Source of the DNA: Noviherbaspirillum suwonense
Lineage (GTDB): Bacteria > Pseudomonadota > Gammaproteobacteria > Burkholderiales > Burkholderiaceae_D
Assembly: GCF_900182955.1 (NCBI RefSeq)
Contig: NZ_FXUL01000031.1
Location: 1 to 64,000 of the forward strand
Direction: 5' to 3'
DNA length: 64,000 nucleotides
Under the pieces are notes generated by a model that saw nothing but the letters and a program-made list of their open reading frames with translations, was not told where the DNA came from and made no database searches. The position numbers were made by a program, and so were the translations under genes. This document shows, piece by piece, positions 54,406 through 63,893 of the stretch. Position 1 is the first letter of the stretch; every line of letters starts with the position of its first letter.

Positions 54406-55808
54406 GCCGACGGATAGCAGAATGAATCGGTCGAACAGTCGCCGCCCTGCAGGCGGATCTGGTGCGCGCCGTAATCCGATCCGAAGTCGACGAAATAGTT
54501 CGGGTCCAGCGTGATGCCACCCTGCGCGCCGACATGGCACATCACCTGCGCGCCCGGCACGCCGTCGGGATAGAACTGCTGGTCCCAGGTGCTGTAGAGC
54601 GAGTTGGTGAAATAGACGCGCTTGCCGTCGCGGCTGATCTCGGTCATCTGCGGCCCGCCGCCGAAGGGCTTGCCGCCCGGATGCGCCGCATGCTGCGCAA
54701 TGCCGCCGATGCGCACGCTGCCGGCCAGCGCCGGCTTCATCGGGTCGGTGACATCGTATTGCCGCAGCTCGCCGGTGCCCCAGCAGGCGACGTAGAGGAA
54801 GCGGTCGTCGAGCGACAGGTCGATGTCGCTGATCAGCGGCGGCACGGCGCCGAAGCCTTTCAGCAGCGCCGGAAGCTGCCCGGCATCGGCCGGTTCCGGC
54901 GGGATGGTCGCCGTCTTCTTCGCATGGAAGGTGCCGTTCTCGCGGTACCAGGTCCAGATCGAGCCTTCGAGGTTGGTGGTGTCGACGACCACGCCCAGGA
55001 AGCCGTACTCCTTGGTCGGGTCATGCGCCGGACGCACTTCGAGCGCCATCTGGTGATTGGCGCCGAGGTCGATGGTCTGCAGGTGCGTGCGCTCGCGCAG
55101 GTTCCAGAAGTGCAGCGCATGGCCATACTTGTTGGCGAGCAGGTCCTCGGCCACGATGCCGTTCTCGAACTGCGGCGGCAGGCCCCATTCGCTCGACACC
55201 ATGTAGTCGCGCGGCAGGTTCCACCAGAAGTCGTAATGCAGCTTCTGCGGCCCGCGGTCGATTTCCCACCGGCCCAGGATCTCGAAGCTCTCGCAGTCCA
55301 TGATGAAGACGCCCGGCGGCCCCTGCGTGCCGTCCGCGCCGCCGCCGCCCAGCGTGCTGATGTAGATGCCTTCCGGCCCGCAGTGGACTGTGTGCGGCCG
55401 CGAGTAGCCGGTCTTGCGCATCACTTCCTCCGGCTCGATGGTTTTCACCAGCTTGGGCGCACGCGGGTCGGGCTGGGTGTCGACGATGTAGATGCGTGAC
55501 GAGCGGATGCCGGGGATGACCAGGTAGCGGCGCTGCACGAAGGCATGGCCGGACATCGGGGAAAGCGCCGAGCTGCAGGCGTTCCAGCCGAAGTGATGGA
55601 ATTCATCGCCGGTGCAGGGCATGTCCAGCCGGTTGATCACGGTGCCGTAGGCGGCGCTCTGCGGATCGACATCGATCACCGCGAGCGCGTCGGGACGTGA
55701 GCGGTCCGGCGACAGCAGCACGGTGTAGGCGATATGTTCGGGTTCTGCTTCCATCGCCAATTGCGCGGACGGATGGAACGTGGGATCGGGACGCATCGAT
55801 TGCAGCAT
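54402..55808 (-). CDS. SBP56 selenium-binding protein / methanethiol oxidase
   Basis: A 468-aa beta-propeller of the SBP56 family; bacterial members (MtoX) oxidise methanethiol to formaldehyde, H2S and H2O2 using copper. Family segments are present: MPCTGDEFHHFGWNACSSA, YSRPHTVHCGPEGIYIS, DFWWNLPRDYMVSSEWG, DIDLSLDDRFLYVACWGTGE, QHAAHPGGKPFGGGPQM and a C-terminal GGDCSTDSFCYPSA. Conserved His and Cys copper candidates are therefore retained. No Tat or Sec signal is evident at the chosen start (55808, AGAGGA upstream). It precedes a coupled membrane gene; typical partners SCO1/SenC and MauG are absent here. Confidence 0.9.
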   Translation of the reverse strand: MLQSMRPDPTFHPSAQLAMEAEPEHIAYTVLLSPDRSRPDALAVIDVDPQSAAYGTVINRLDMPCTGDEFHHFGWNACSSALSPMSGHAFVQRRYLVIPGIRSSRIYIVDTQPDPRAPKLVKTIEPEEVMRKTGYSRPHTVHCGPEGIYISTLGGGGADGTQGPPGVFIMDCESFEILGRWEIDRGPQKLHYDFWWNLPRDYMVSSEWGLPPQFENGIVAEDLLANKYGHALHFWNLRERTHLQTIDLGANHQMALEVRPAHDPTKEYGFLGVVVDTTNLEGSIWTWYRENGTFHAKKTATIPPEPADAGQLPALLKGFGAVPPLISDIDLSLDDRFLYVACWGTGELRQYDVTDPMKPALAGSVRIGGIAQHAAHPGGKPFGGGPQMTEISRDGKRVYFTNSLYSTWDQQFYPDGVPGAQVMCHVGAQGGITLDPNYFVDFGSDYGAHQIRLQGGDCSTDSFCYPSA

Positions 55809-55970
55809 GATTTTCCTCTTCCAGTTGAAGGGCAGAAATGCCGGGAGGGACGAGGTCAGGCCAGGACGGCCGGGCATCCAGTACCCTGCGCGCCGTCCTT
55901 TGCGATGTCAATCGGTGCGCTTGTGCTTGTTGGCGCAGATCAGAGGATGCCCGCGCACGGCATGCCGCGT

Positions 55971-56963
55971 TCAGGGCGGCGAGAGTGGCGCGGAAGCGGA
56001 CGATGCCTGCGGGGAAACGGCGCCTGCCGCCGTGGCCTGGCCCAGGCCGCCGAAGCGTTCATAAAAATAGGGGGCGGCTTCCGCGGCATTCGCGTCTTCG
56101 CGCCGCAGCGCGGCCAGCAGCCATTCCTCCGCCGGGCCGCAGACCTTGCGGTAGATGTCGCGGCAGAGCGCGTAGCTCGCATTGCCGGGCCAGTCGCCGG
56201 GCAGCAGGCTGGACGGCAGTTTGGGGTCATGCAGCTGCACCCGGCGGAACGCATGGATCAGCAGCGTGCGTATCCGGAAAGCCTGCTCCGGGCTGACCGC
56301 GCCGCCGTCGACGATGCGCGCAAGCGGCGCGAAGCGCTCGATGAAGCGCAGGTAGCCGTCGCGCACCTCGTCGAGCGCCCAGGCTTCGCCGACCGCCTCG
56401 CGCAGCGGCTTGCCGCCCGCGCCGGGCAGGTCGCGCGCAGTGACCACGAACAGCTGCTCCTGCAGGCCGAAGCGCTCCAGCAGGCCGGGAATCGCGTCCT
56501 CGTCCGGCGCCGGATGCGCATAGACGCCCGGCGCCATCATGCCGAAGCCTTCCCAGGCGAGCTGCTTGCGAAACAGCGTTCTCTCCGACGGCGCGATGTC
56601 GGCATGGGTCGCCAGCAGCAGCACCCACTGGCCGTCCCAGGCCGGCTCCAGCGGCGCATAGACCCGCCGGTAGGCCTTGCCGAAGCGCTTCAGCGCGTCA
56701 TCCGTGATCGAATAGGCGCTGCGCCTGCCATTGCGCGCCGCTGCCAGCCAGCCTTCCTCGGTCAGCCGGAACACGCTGGTGCGGACCAGCCGGTCGCTCA
56801 CGCCGAACGGGGCCATCAGTTCGATCAGGCTGCCCAGCCAGATCGTGCCGCCGTGCGGCGCGATGGCGTCGCCGAACAGCGTCATCAGCAGCGACTTGGC
56901 GCGCGGCGGCTCGGCGTTTTTCTGCGCCGCTATCCAGGCTGCGGCAGTGGCTTTCTCGGTCAT
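55971..56963 (-). CDS. paaX: PaaX-type repressor of phenylacetate catabolism
   Basis: A 330-aa GntR-like winged-helix regulator of the PaaX family. Signatures are [40 protein letters not shown] and the effector part containing [20 protein letters not shown]. The gene is divergent from paaA, the usual arrangement. PaaX represses the paa genes until phenylacetyl-CoA binds. The C-terminus has an Ala/Ser-rich extension beyond the family core. The SBP56 gene follows on the same strand after 162 bp. Confidence 0.93.
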   Translation of the reverse strand: MTEKATAAAWIAAQKNAEPPRAKSLLMTLFGDAIAPHGGTIWLGSLIELMAPFGVSDRLVRTSVFRLTEEGWLAAARNGRRSAYSITDDALKRFGKAYRRVYAPLEPAWDGQWVLLLATHADIAPSERTLFRKQLAWEGFGMMAPGVYAHPAPDEDAIPGLLERFGLQEQLFVVTARDLPGAGGKPLREAVGEAWALDEVRDGYLRFIERFAPLARIVDGGAVSPEQAFRIRTLLIHAFRRVQLHDPKLPSSLLPGDWPGNASYALCRDIYRKVCGPAEEWLLAALRREDANAAEAAPYFYERFGGLGQATAAGAVSPQASSASAPLSPP

Positions 56964-57061
56964 CGTTCTGGCTTTCCATGCCGCGGGCAGGGCGTTTTGC
57001 GGTCCGGCGAATGATACAGGCCGGGCAGGCCAGCGTCCTGAAAGCGATACAAAAATAAACG

Positions 57062-57089
57062 TTGATTTCCAGGATCAGTATCATATACT
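57062..57089 (+). promoter_or_regulatory. paaA promoter with candidate PaaX operator
   Basis: TTGATT (57062-57067), 16-bp spacer, TATACT (57084-57089), 52 bp before paaA. An inverted repeat TGAT-N7-ATCA (57063-57077) overlaps the -35 and spacer, where a repressor would act. Confidence 0.55.
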
Positions 57090-57141
57090 GCATCCGGTAG
57101 CGAAACGAGGCGCCCCAAAGCGCCGACACCGGAGAACAGCT

Positions 57142-58143
57142 ATGTATGCACAGATGGTCGACACCGGCCTCAAGCAGGTGCAGGGCCGCGAAGACCTCAG
57201 TCCCGAGGAACGGGCGTTCCAGCAGCGCATCGACGAAGGCGTCAAGATCGAGGCCAAGGACTGGATGCCCGACGCCTACCGCAAGACGCTGATCCGCCAG
57301 ATCTCGCAGCATGCGCACTCGGAAATCGTCGGCCAGCTTCCGGAGGGCAACTGGGTGACCCGGGCGCCGACGCTCAAGCGCAAGGCCATCCTGCTGGCCA
57401 AGATCCAGGACGAGGCCGGCCACGGGCTCTACCTGTACAGCGCCGCCGAGACGCTGGGCGTGTCCCGCGACGAACTGCTGGCGGCGCTGCATTCGGGCAA
57501 GGCCAAGTATTCCAGCATCTTCAATTACCCGACGCTGTCGTGGGCCGACATGGGCGCGATCGGCTGGCTGGTCGACGGCTCGGCCATCATCAACCAGATC
57601 CCGCTGTGCCGCTGCTCCTACGGCCCCTATGCCCGCGCGATGATCCGGGTCTGCAAGGAAGAATCGTTCCATGCGCGCCAGGGCTACGACATCATGATGT
57701 CGCTGTGCAAAGGCACGCCCGAGCAGAAGCAAATGGCGCAGGATGCGCTGAACCGCTGGTGGTGGCCGTCGCTGATGATGTTCGGGCCGTCCGACGCCGA
57801 GTCGGTCAACAGCGCGCAGTCGGCGCAATGGCGCATCAAGCTGTTTTCCAATGACGAGCTGCGCCAGAAAATGGTCGACCAGACCGTGCCGCAGGCCGAC
57901 TACCTCGGGTTGTCCATTCCCGACCCGGACCTGAAGTTCAACGAGGAAACCGGGCACTACGAGTTCGGCGAGATCGACTGGTCGGAGTTCTACGAGGTGC
58001 TGAAGGGAAACGGCCCGTGCAACCGCGAACGGCTGCGCACCCGCGTCCAGGCCTATGACAACGGCGCCTGGTTCCGCGACGCGCTGGTTGCCCATGCCGA
58101 CAAGCAGAAGCAGCGCAGCGCCGACGCCCCGCGCGCCGCCTGA
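57142..58143 (+). CDS. paaA: Phenylacetyl-CoA 1,2-epoxidase catalytic subunit PaaA
   Basis: A 333-aa di-iron monooxygenase alpha subunit that epoxidises the ring of phenylacetyl-CoA. Iron-binding motifs are [20 protein letters not shown] (E-x-x-H) and [14 protein letters not shown]. Other conserved parts are [17 protein letters not shown] and [31 protein letters not shown] before the ATG at 57142 fixes the start. First gene of paaABCDE. Confidence 0.96.
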   Translation: MYAQMVDTGLKQVQGREDLSPEERAFQQRIDEGVKIEAKDWMPDAYRKTLIRQISQHAHSEIVGQLPEGNWVTRAPTLKRKAILLAKIQDEAGHGLYLYSAAETLGVSRDELLAALHSGKAKYSSIFNYPTLSWADMGAIGWLVDGSAIINQIPLCRCSYGPYARAMIRVCKEESFHARQGYDIMMSLCKGTPEQKQMAQDALNRWWWPSLMMFGPSDAESVNSAQSAQWRIKLFSNDELRQKMVDQTVPQADYLGLSIPDPDLKFNEETGHYEFGEIDWSEFYEVLKGNGPCNRERLRTRVQAYDNGAWFRDALVAHADKQKQRSADAPRAA

Positions 58144-58179
58144 ACCGGTTTCCGACAAAGACATTGCGAGGAGCATGCC

Positions 58180-58464
58180 ATGAGCAAGGAATGGCCCCTG
58201 TGGGAAATCTTCATACGCAGCCAGCACGGCCTCGCGCACAAGCACGTGGGCAGCCTGCATGCGCCCGACGCCGCGATGGCGATCAACAATGCGCGCGACG
58301 TCTACACCCGGCGCAATGAAGGCGTCAGCATCTGGGCGGTGCGGGCCTCCGACATCGTCGCCAGCAGCCCGGGCGACAAGGCCGCGCTGTTCGAGCCGGC
58401 CAACAGCAAGGTCTACCGGCACCCGACATTCTTCCCGATGCCGGAAGAAGTGAAGAACCTGTGA
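58180..58464 (+). CDS. paaB: Phenylacetyl-CoA 1,2-epoxidase subunit PaaB
   Basis: A 94-aa bridging subunit with the typical start WPLWEIFIRSQHGLAHKHVG, the middle MAINNARDVYTRRNEGVSIW and end KVYRHPTFFPMPEEVKNL. GAGGAG-like SD precedes the ATG. Lies 36 bp after paaA. Confidence 0.95.
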   Translation: MSKEWPLWEIFIRSQHGLAHKHVGSLHAPDAAMAINNARDVYTRRNEGVSIWAVRASDIVASSPGDKAALFEPANSKVYRHPTFFPMPEEVKNL

Positions 58465-58496
58465 GCCAGCGCATGCGGAACCGGGTGGAGATGGAC

Positions 58497-59252
58497 ATGG
58501 ACGAGCGGAAGTTCGCATTCCTGACGCGGATGGGCGACAGCGCGCTGATCCTCAGCCAGCAGCTGTGCAAGTTGTGCGGCAAGGGCCCGGCGCTGGAGGA
58601 GGACATGGCGCTGGCCAACGTCGCGCTCGACCTGATCGGCCAGGCCAGGCTATGGCTTCAGCACGCGGCCGAGGTGCAGGGCGCGGGCGGCGACGAGGAC
58701 CGGCTCGCCTTCCTGCGTGACGTGCACCAGTTCCGCAACTTCCTGCTGGTCGAGCAGCCCAACGGCAGCTATGCCGACACGCTGATGCGCCAGTTCTTCT
58801 TCGACACCTGGCATTACTTCCGGCTGCAGGCGCTGTCGCAGTCCACCGATGCGCGCATCGCCGAGATCGCTCAGAAGTCGATCAAGGAGGTGACCTATCA
58901 CGTGCGCCGCACCGGCGACCTGATCGTGCGCCTGGGCGACGGCACCGAGGAAAGCCACGCCAGGGTGCAGGCCGCGGCCAATGAACTCTGGATGTACACC
59001 GGCGAAATGTTCGAGGCCGACCAGGTGGAGCTGGCAGAAGCCGCCGCTTGCGGCGTCGCGCCGGCGTCCGGACTGCGCCAGCCTTGGCTGGACCATGTCG
59101 GACAGGTGTTCGCGGAAGCCACGCTGACGATGCCGTCGCCGGACGCCTGGATGCAGAAGGGCGGCCTGCAGGGAAGGCACACCGAGCAGCTGGGCTATAT
59201 CCTGGCCGAGATGCAGTTCCTGCAGCGCGCGTATCCCGCGGCGCAGTGGTAG
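58497..59252 (+). CDS. paaC: Phenylacetyl-CoA 1,2-epoxidase structural subunit PaaC
   Basis: A 251-aa structural subunit of the epoxidase. Family pattern: LTRMGDSALILSQQLCKLCG, NVALDLIGQARLWLQHAAEV, FLLVEQPNGSYADTLMRQ and HTEQLGYILAEMQFLQRAYP. Several starts are possible. The ATG at 58497 gives a length close to E. coli PaaC (248 aa) and follows GGTGGAG by six bases. A GTG at 58461, overlapping the paaB stop, would add 12 residues. Confidence 0.93.
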   Translation: MDERKFAFLTRMGDSALILSQQLCKLCGKGPALEEDMALANVALDLIGQARLWLQHAAEVQGAGGDEDRLAFLRDVHQFRNFLLVEQPNGSYADTLMRQFFFDTWHYFRLQALSQSTDARIAEIAQKSIKEVTYHVRRTGDLIVRLGDGTEESHARVQAAANELWMYTGEMFEADQVELAEAAACGVAPASGLRQPWLDHVGQVFAEATLTMPSPDAWMQKGGLQGRHTEQLGYILAEMQFLQRAYPAAQW

Positions 59253-59261
59253 GGGCCGACG

Positions 59262-59786
59262 ATGAACGCCGCCGCCGAACTGGACATCGGGCCCGACCAG
59301 GTATGGGGCTGGCTGGCCGAGGTCAGCGACCCGGAGATCCCGGTCATCTCGGTGGTGGACCTCGGCATCGTGCGCGAGGTGACGGTCGGCGCCGCCGGTC
59401 CGGCAAGCTGCACGGTGACGATCACGCCGACCTATTCGGGCTGCCCGGCAATGGAAGTCATTGCGCAGGATATCGACAGCGCATTGAGGCGGCATGGTCT
59501 GCTGCAGGTGACGATAGAAACCCGGCTGGCGCCGGCCTGGACCACCGACTGGATGTCGGCCGCCGGCCGCGAGAAGCTGAAGGGCTACGGCATCGCGCCG
59601 CCGGCGCAGCAGGTGGTGGACATCAGCGGCATCCTGCGCCGGTCGCGCGCGGAGCCGGCGGTCGCATGCCCGAACTGCGGTTCCGCCCGGACCCGGCTGG
59701 TCAGCCAGTTCGGCTCGACCGCCTGCAAGGCGCTGTACCGCTGCGACGACTGCCTGGAACCCTTCGATTATTTCAAATGCCACTGA
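59262..59786 (+). CDS. paaD: Phenylacetate degradation Fe-S assembly-type protein PaaD
   Basis: A 174-aa MIP18/SufT-family protein. The N-terminal part is VWGWLAEVSDPEIPVISVVDLGIV, followed by TPTYSGCPAMEVIAQDI, and the C-terminus has a zinc-like CPNCGS...CDDC pair. It is thought to help mature the PaaE/PaaA metal centres. Nine bp after paaC. Confidence 0.94.
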   Translation: MNAAAELDIGPDQVWGWLAEVSDPEIPVISVVDLGIVREVTVGAAGPASCTVTITPTYSGCPAMEVIAQDIDSALRRHGLLQVTIETRLAPAWTTDWMSAAGREKLKGYGIAPPAQQVVDISGILRRSRAEPAVACPNCGSARTRLVSQFGSTACKALYRCDDCLEPFDYFKCH

Positions 59787-59838
59787 TGCCGCCCGGACGC
59801 GAACGCTGCGCCGGCACGAACCCTGCACGGAGCCTGCG

Positions 59839-60915
59839 ATGAGCAAATTCTATCCACTGACCGTCTCCCGCGTGGCGCAGGAAACGCGGGACGCGATCGC
59901 GGTGTCGCTGCAGGTGCCGGACCAGCTGAAGGACAGTTTCGCGTTCACCCAGGGACAGCACCTGACGCTGCGCACCCGCATCGGCGGCGAGGACGTGCGG
60001 CGCTCCTATTCGATCTGCTCCGGCGTCCATGACGGCCAGCTGCGGGTCGCCATCAAGCGCACGCCCGGCGGCCTGTTTTCGACCTGGGCGAATGACATGC
60101 TGAAAGCCGGCGACCAGATCGAGGTGATGCCGCCGATGGGGCATTTCAATGTGCCGCTGTCGGCCGAGCACCGCCGGCATTACCTGGCCTTCGTCGCCGG
60201 CAGCGGCATCACGCCGATGCTGTCCATCGTCAAGACCACGCTGGCGTCCGAGCCGCACAGCAGCTTCACGCTGTTTTACGGCAACCGCGCATCGTCCACC
60301 GTACTCTTCCGGGAAGAGCTGGCGGAACTGAAGGACACCTATCTGCAGCGGCTGCAGGTGGTGTACGTGATGAGCCGCGAGCAGCAGGACATCGACCTGT
60401 TCAACGGCCGCATCACGAAGGAAAAATGCGCGCAGTTCTTCCGGCACTGGATAGACCTGGCCGACATCGACTATGCGTTCACCTGCGGCCCGGAGGACAT
60501 GATGCGCCAGGTGTCGGAGGCGCTGCAGGAGCATGGCCTGGCCCGGGACCATATCAAGATGGAGCTGTTCGCGTCCAGCATACCGAAGCACAGGCATGTC
60601 GCCCGCGCCGGCATCTCGCCCGAGGCCAGGGAATGCGAGGTCACGGTGATCGTCGACGGCAGCCATGCCAGCTTCACGATGGAGAAGGACCGCGAGTCGA
60701 TACTCGACGCCGGCCTGCGCCATGGCATCGACATGCGCTACTCGTGCAAGGGCGGCGTCTGCTCGACCTGCCGCTGCAAGGTGCTCGACGGCAAGGTGGA
60801 CATGGACGTCAACTATGCGCTGGAGGACTACGAGATCGCCCGCGGCTTCGTGCTGAGCTGCCAGAGCTACCCGGTGAGCGACAGGGTGACGATCGACTTC
60901 GACCAGGACACTTGA
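59839..60915 (+). CDS. paaE: Phenylacetyl-CoA epoxidase reductase PaaE
   Basis: A 358-aa NAD(P)H reductase. The FAD domain has RRSYSICSGV, the pyridine nucleotide domain FVAGSGITPMLSI and CGPEDMMRQV, and a C-terminal plant-type 2Fe-2S ferredoxin domain CKGGVCSTCRCKVL with the last Cys in LSCQSYP. It supplies electrons to PaaABC. Starts 52 bp after paaD. Confidence 0.96.
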   Translation: MSKFYPLTVSRVAQETRDAIAVSLQVPDQLKDSFAFTQGQHLTLRTRIGGEDVRRSYSICSGVHDGQLRVAIKRTPGGLFSTWANDMLKAGDQIEVMPPMGHFNVPLSAEHRRHYLAFVAGSGITPMLSIVKTTLASEPHSSFTLFYGNRASSTVLFREELAELKDTYLQRLQVVYVMSREQQDIDLFNGRITKEKCAQFFRHWIDLADIDYAFTCGPEDMMRQVSEALQEHGLARDHIKMELFASSIPKHRHVARAGISPEARECEVTVIVDGSHASFTMEKDRESILDAGLRHGIDMRYSCKGGVCSTCRCKVLDGKVDMDVNYALEDYEIARGFVLSCQSYPVSDRVTIDFDQDT

Positions 60916-60954
60916 GAAGAAAGCGTAAGCCCAACGCCCAACAAGAGGAGACGT

Positions 60955-61746
60955 ATGAACTATAAAAACATCCTGTTCGACATCAGCGACGGCATTGCCA
61001 CGCTGACCCTGAACCGGCCCGACAAGCTCAACAGCTTCACCGCCGAAATGCACGGCGAGGTGCGCCTGGCGCTGGAACAGGTGGCGGCCGACCGCTCGGC
61101 CCGCGTGCTGGTGCTGACCGGGGCCGGCCGCGGCTTCTGCGCCGGCCAGGACCTCGGCGACCGCGCGGTGGCGCCGGGCGGCGCGCCGGTGGACCTCGGC
61201 GAGTCGGTGGAAAAATATTACGCGCCGCTGGTGCTGTCGCTGCGCGCGCTGCCGATGCCCGTCATCTGCGCGGTCAATGGCGTGGCCGCCGGCGCCGGCG
61301 CCAACATCGCGCTGGCCTGCGACATCGTCATTGCCGCGCGCTCCGCCAGCTTCAACGAAGTCTTCTGCAAGCTGGGCCTGATACCGGACACCGGCGGCAC
61401 CTATTTCCTGCCGCGGCTGATCGGCTCGGCCCGCGCAACCGGGCTGGCCATGCTGGGCGACAGGCTCAGCGCGGAGCGGGCCGAGCAATGGGGGCTGATC
61501 TGGAAATGCGTGGACGATGCGGCGCTCGCCGGCGAAGTGGCTGCGCTTGCGAGGCATTTCGCTACCGCGCCGACGCTGGGCCTGGCGCGCGCCAAGCAGG
61601 CGCTGCAGGCCAGCGGCCTCAATACGCTCGAGCAGCAGCTGGCGCTGGAGGCCGGCATGATGCGCGAGCTGGGCTATACCGAGGATTATCGCGAGGGCGT
61701 CAGCGCCTTCATGGAAAAACGCAGTCCTGCTTTCAAGGGGAAATGA
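60955..61746 (+). CDS. paaG: 1,2-epoxyphenylacetyl-CoA isomerase PaaG
   Basis: A 263-aa crotonase-fold enzyme that converts the ring epoxide to the oxepin (and isomerises later intermediates). Patterns: TLTLNRPDKLNSFTAEMH, GAGRGFCAGQDLGDR (oxyanion hole), NGVAAGAGANIALACDIVI, and FCKLGLIPDTGGTYFLPRLIG, with Asp in place of the usual hydratase Glu as in PaaG. SD AGAGGAG precedes the ATG. It overlaps paaI by ATGA. Confidence 0.93.
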   Translation: MNYKNILFDISDGIATLTLNRPDKLNSFTAEMHGEVRLALEQVAADRSARVLVLTGAGRGFCAGQDLGDRAVAPGGAPVDLGESVEKYYAPLVLSLRALPMPVICAVNGVAAGAGANIALACDIVIAARSASFNEVFCKLGLIPDTGGTYFLPRLIGSARATGLAMLGDRLSAERAEQWGLIWKCVDDAALAGEVAALARHFATAPTLGLARAKQALQASGLNTLEQQLALEAGMMRELGYTEDYREGVSAFMEKRSPAFKGK

Positions 61747-62186
61747 TGGCGCAGATGACACCCCAGGCGCTGGCCGAAGCGGTGGCGGACGCGATGTATG
61801 CGCGCGACCCGGCGGTGCGCGCTTTCGGCATCCGCGTCGAAGCGGTAGCGCCCGGCTATGCGCGCCTGTCGATGCCGGTGCGGGACGACATGCTGAACGG
61901 CCACGGCTTTTGCCACGGCGGCCTGATCTTCACGCTGGCCGACAGCGCATTCGCCTACGCCTGCAACAGCCGCAACCAGAACACCGTGGCGTCCGGCTGC
62001 ACCATCGATTACCTCGCGCCCGGCGCGGCGGGCGACGTGCTCAACGCCGAAGCGGTCGAACAGTCGCTGGCTGGCCGCACCGGCGTCTATGACGTCATGG
62101 TGCGCAACCAGGACGGCAAGCGGGTCGCGCTGTTCCGGGGCAGGTCGCACAGCATCAAGGGCGGCATCCTGGAAGGCAGCGCGTGA
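61743..62186 (+). CDS. paaI: Hydroxyphenylacetyl-CoA thioesterase PaaI
   Basis: A 147-aa hotdog-fold thioesterase thought to release CoA from dead-end products of the pathway. Visible: LNGHGFCHGGLIFTLADSAFAYACN (catalytic Asp within HGG...ADSAF) and GRSHSIKGG near the end. The first ATG overlaps the paaG stop; a second ATG is one codon later. Confidence 0.92.
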   Translation: MMAQMTPQALAEAVADAMYARDPAVRAFGIRVEAVAPGYARLSMPVRDDMLNGHGFCHGGLIFTLADSAFAYACNSRNQNTVASGCTIDYLAPGAAGDVLNAEAVEQSLAGRTGVYDVMVRNQDGKRVALFRGRSHSIKGGILEGSA

Positions 62187-62316
62187 CCAGTTGACGCCAT
62201 TCGCCGCGACGGAAGAGAGCTAGAAGGGGCCGGCAACGCCTTGCGCTGCGCATGCCGCGCGCAAGGAAACGAGCCCCGGGATTGATCAAGCGATAAAGCG
62301 ATAAAGGAGACCGCAA

Positions 62317-63666
62317 ATGGTGCAACGCACGCCGCGTCCGGGCGAACTGGACCCGATCGAGACCGCAAGCCGCGACGAACTGCAGGCGCTGCAGCTCGAA
62401 CGGCTCCGATGGAGCCTCGGCCATGCGTATGACAACGTGCCGCATTACCGCAAGGCCTTCGACGCCGCCGGCGTCCATCCGTCCGACCTGAAGACGCTGG
62501 CCGACCTGGCGAAGTTTCCGTTCACGACCAAGGGCGACCTCAGGAACAATTACCCGTTCGGCATGTTCGCGGTGCCGCGCGAACGCGTCGCCCGCATCCA
62601 TGCGTCCAGCGGCACCACCGGCAAGCCGACTGTGGTCGGCTATACGCTGAAGGACATCGACACCTGGTCCGACGTGGTCGCGCGCTCGATCCGCGCCGCC
62701 GGCGGGCGCGCCGGCGACCTGGTGCATGTCGCTTACGGCTATGGCCTGTTCACCGGCGGCCTGGGCGCGCATTACGGCGCCGAGCGGCTGGGCTGCACGG
62801 TGATACCGATGTCGGGCGGGCAGACCGAGAAGCAGGTGCAGCTGATCCAGGACTTCAGGCCGTCCATCATCATGGTCACGCCGTCCTACATGCTCAACAT
62901 CGTCGAGGAGTTCGGCCGCCAGGGGCTGGACGCCGCCGCGAGTTCGCTGAAGGTCGGCATCTTCGGCGCGGAGCCGTGGACCGATGCGATGCGCGCGGAA
63001 ATCGAGGCGCGCGCCGGCCTCGACGCGGTCGACATCTACGGCCTGTCCGAAGTGATGGGGCCGGGCGTCGCGTCCGAATGCGTCGAAAGCAAGGATGGCC
63101 CGGTGATCTGGGAAGACCATTTCTACCCGGAGATCGTCGACCCCATCACCGGCGAAGTGATGCCCGAGGGCCAGCCGGGCGAGCTGGTGTTCACCTCGCT
63201 GACCAAGGAAGCGCTGCCCATCGTCCGCTACCGCACGCGCGACCTGACCGCGCTGCTGCCGCCGACCTCGCGCTCGATGCGCAGGATGGGCAAGATCACC
63301 GGCCGCTCGGACGACATGCTGATCATCCGCGGCGTCAACATGTTCCCGACCCAGATCGAGGAGCTGATCCTGGCCATGCCCAGCCTGGCGCCGATCTACC
63401 AGATCGTCGTCACCCGCGACGGCTACCTGGACCAGGTGGAAGTGGTCGCGGAAACCCGTCCGGACGCCGGGCCGCTGTCGGCCGCCGACAATGACGCGCT
63501 GAGCCGCGAACTCCAGCACCGGATCAAGACCCATGTCGGCATCAGCACCCGCGTCTCCATCCTCGGCGCCGACCAGATAGAACGCAGCCTGGTCGGCAAG
63601 GCCAGGCGCGTCATCGACAAGCGGCCCAAGGGCGCGCCCGCAATGACGGCGGGCGCCGTGCAATAG
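62317..63666 (+). CDS. paaK: Phenylacetate-CoA ligase PaaK
   Basis: A 449-aa AMP-forming ligase that starts the pathway by converting phenylacetate to phenylacetyl-CoA. The family's ATP motif is RIHASSGTTGKPTVVGYT; other parts are YGAERLGCTVIPMSGGQTEKQ, DIYGLSEVMGPGVASEC, YRTRDLTALLPPTSRSM and GRSDDMLIIRGVNMFPTQIEE. AAAGGAG precedes the ATG. The 130-bp gap after paaI has no evident terminator. paaF, paaH, paaJ and paaZ are not in the window. Confidence 0.96.
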   Translation: MVQRTPRPGELDPIETASRDELQALQLERLRWSLGHAYDNVPHYRKAFDAAGVHPSDLKTLADLAKFPFTTKGDLRNNYPFGMFAVPRERVARIHASSGTTGKPTVVGYTLKDIDTWSDVVARSIRAAGGRAGDLVHVAYGYGLFTGGLGAHYGAERLGCTVIPMSGGQTEKQVQLIQDFRPSIIMVTPSYMLNIVEEFGRQGLDAAASSLKVGIFGAEPWTDAMRAEIEARAGLDAVDIYGLSEVMGPGVASECVESKDGPVIWEDHFYPEIVDPITGEVMPEGQPGELVFTSLTKEALPIVRYRTRDLTALLPPTSRSMRRMGKITGRSDDMLIIRGVNMFPTQIEELILAMPSLAPIYQIVVTRDGYLDQVEVVAETRPDAGPLSAADNDALSRELQHRIKTHVGISTRVSILGADQIERSLVGKARRVIDKRPKGAPAMTAGAVQ

Positions 63667-63854
63667 GGAACCGGCCGCGGCGGATTCGCCGGCCGGTCGT
63701 CCGCAAGGCCTGCGGCACGCTGGAATGCCGGCAAGGTGGCCATGCATAGGCTGGCTACGGGTAACCGCACGGCATGGCCGCTCGGAATGTGTCCTTGGCA
63801 GCCCATTCCAAAAAAATAATGCAAATTTTGAACTTTTGCCAAAACGGCTCCTCA

Positions 63855-63874
63855 TATACTGTACATAAACACAG
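63855..63874 (+). promoter_or_regulatory. LexA (SOS) box overlapping a -10 element
   Basis: CTGTACATAAACACAG (63859-63874) is a perfect CTGT-N8-ACAG LexA site. It overlaps TATACT (63855-63860), a likely -10 element. The following gene starts 20 bp downstream, so LexA binding would block it. Confidence 0.7.
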
Positions 63875-63893
63875 TTAAATTGAAGGAGCAAAG

